Shown: one piece after another, positions 62,601 through 64,000 of the stretch
How the letters are laid out: every line of letters begins with the position of its first letter
How positions within the stretch are numbered: the first letter of the stretch is position 1
DNA from: Gavia stellata
Taxonomy: Eukaryota > Chordata > Aves > Gaviiformes > Gaviidae
DNA length: 64,000 nucleotides
Direction: 5' to 3'
Assembly (NCBI RefSeq): GCF_030936135.1
Contig: NC_082619.1
Span: 2,731,208 to 2,795,207 of the forward strand
Notes under the pieces: model-generated
Told to the model about the DNA's origin: nothing
Databases searched by the model: none
What the model saw: only the letters and a program-made list of their open reading frames with translations
Translations under genes and position numbers: made by a program

Positions 62601-64000
62601 TATGATGCTACTTTAAAAAAAAACAAACCCAAATGTCTAGTGCCTTTCTTAAGGGAATGCTGCATCGCTAGGCTGGATCTGAGTACCCACCCCTCTGTGA
62701 AAATGAAGAGCCTGAACTAGACAAGCTGTAAAGGTGCCTTTGAGCACGAGACTGCTTTGGAAGGGGTCAAAAGAAGGGGCAAGAAAGATGGGCAGTTGTC
62801 ACTTCAACTATGACACTGTGTTTTGTAGCATTTCAACTGTGGAGGTTTCCTACTTTATCTGTTACTAAGAGTGACTTGTCTGGACTGGTGCTGTACTAAG
62901 CTTGGTGTGAAGCCAGTAGAATTGTAGGACATGACTGGTTTTGCTTGTAACAAAACACGAGTTCTGCTCACAAAAAATGCTGGGTTTCCCCCTACCTGTC
63001 AGCCTGGACACAAAGCAAGCAGCAAACACTTTGTACAGCGAGAGTTGGGCACGAAATGTGCGGGACGAGTGTGAGTCTCTGCATGGCGAGCAGCAGGTAG
63101 CTGTGGAAAGCAGGGAAGTATCGTCTGTTCTGAACGGGGTTTCCGGCTGACTTAGTGCGTTCAGTGCCACCATGGCTGAATGGGACTCTGAAATGAGACG
63201 TGTCCTGCCAGGGGTGTGGTAAATCTTGTCTGCTGCACTGCCCTTGGGTGTCTGTCTCTGCAGGTGCTGCAGCTTGAGGCATGGAGTGTCTCTGCTGGGA
63301 ACCAGCACACTTGCTTTCACTATAAACAGCTTTTCTGCATGCCCTTCACTGAGCCCTTACCTTGGGGGAGCCAGATAGGCTAGCCCGGAGTGCAGCATGT
63401 TGCTTCCTGCACTAGACTGATTACATTACTGTAGCTAATCCTGAGGCAGGGTTATTACTGTAAATGTCTCTTTTCAGTTGAGCAAGAAAAAATGCAACTC
63501 CCATGGCACTTTCTTAAAGGTGCCACTTTAAAAATTAGTGGGGAATAAGGACACTTATTTTTAAAGTTCCTAATAGAAATCTTTTTTGAAATTCCTGGTG
63601 GGGGAGGAACAGTTGTTCTTTCTCTTGAATGACAAATACCAATTTGTATAGTATCAGTGTTAAAAATGTTGAGATTTTCACAAAATATTTTAAAAAAATA
63701 TAATAGTGTCATTAATATAAAAATATAATAGCAGTATTTAATCCTTTCAGATCTGTAAAGAATAAGGAAAAACAGAAGGTAAATATTCTTACAGAGAGTA
63801 GCTGAGCTTTAAGGTTCACTTGGTTTAAAGTCCTCATTTTGTTTGCAAATGCATTGTTAATGTTTAGAGGTTATACTAATGTTATTTATTAATTGTTTCC
63901 ATTCTTGTATGCTGCCCACTAAGAGCTTCTTTGTTTGGGATTTCATTCACCTGTGTCAGTAAAAAGAAAACAAAACAAAGTTTTATTTTTAAATAAAATT
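59607..64000 (+). other. CBL: CBL 3' UTR
   Basis: Over 4.3 kb without a recognised gene after the CBL stop; human CBL also has a very long 3' UTR. Possible polyadenylation signals are AATAAA at 60093-60098, ATTAAA at 62196-62201 and AATAAA at 63992-63997. The last 550 bp is AT-rich, with ATTTA words and a short direct repeat of AAAATATAATAG. The true end may lie beyond the window. Confidence 0.7.
63992..63997 (+). terminator. CBL: AATAAA polyadenylation signal candidate for CBL
   Basis: AATAAA in a T/A-rich context at the very end of the window. The downstream GU-rich element and cleavage site fall outside. Confidence 0.4.

Overview
This window is nuclear DNA from an amniote, most likely a bird. 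The reasons are spliced vertebrate genes with canonical GT-AG introns, a well-preserved CR1 retrotransposon 3' end with the avian-style octamer tail (about 54096-54228), compact intergenic gaps, and a GC-rich gene block next to an AT-rich large-intron gene. The gene order NLRX1 - PDZD3 - CCDC153 - CBL is the same as on human 11q23.3 (from memory). I cannot name the species.

Layout. (1) 1-6066: NLRX1 on the + strand, eight coding exons, 971 codons, starting with a mitochondrial-type leader at the window edge. (2) 6152-10198: PDZD3 (NHERF4/IKEPP) on the + strand, ten proposed exons, three good PDZ domains and a fourth that looks broken. (3) 10406-13421: CCDC153 (dynein regulatory complex subunit DRC12) on the - strand, six exons, 201 codons, with an RFX X-box-like site about 100 bp upstream. 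(4) 13422-16492: intergenic DNA with an AT-rich, element-like block and one orphan exon-like segment. (5) 16493-17790: a heptamer minisatellite of about 1.3 kb (consensus CCTGCAY) with a higher-order period of about 245-250 bp. (6) about 17790-19350: a CpG island with GC boxes and two CCAAT boxes. (7) 18834-59606: CBL on the + strand, sixteen coding exons, 904 codons, with two very large first introns. (8) 59607-64000: CBL 3' UTR, ending at an AATAAA.

The four genes are not an operon and work in unrelated processes: a mitochondrial NLR regulator of innate signalling (NLRX1), an epithelial PDZ scaffold (PDZD3), a motile-cilium axoneme component (CCDC153) and an E3 ubiquitin ligase that downregulates tyrosine kinases (CBL). 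PDZD3 and CCDC153 converge tail to tail. CCDC153 and CBL diverge head to head across about 5.4 kb that holds the minisatellite.

The most unusual element is the heptamer minisatellite touching the CBL CpG island. Because 7 is not a multiple of 3, every forward frame encodes the same cyclic heptapeptide, and all six frames stay largely open. That explains ORFs of hundreds of codons there that should not be called genes. Other points worth checking are a complete non-autonomous hAT-type element with terminal inverted repeats and a target-site duplication in CBL intron 2, an inverted pair of ZNF143/THAP11-like motifs in an NLRX1 intron, and the truncated fourth PDZ domain of PDZD3. All family assignments come from reading translations and recalled orthologues. 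No database search was run.
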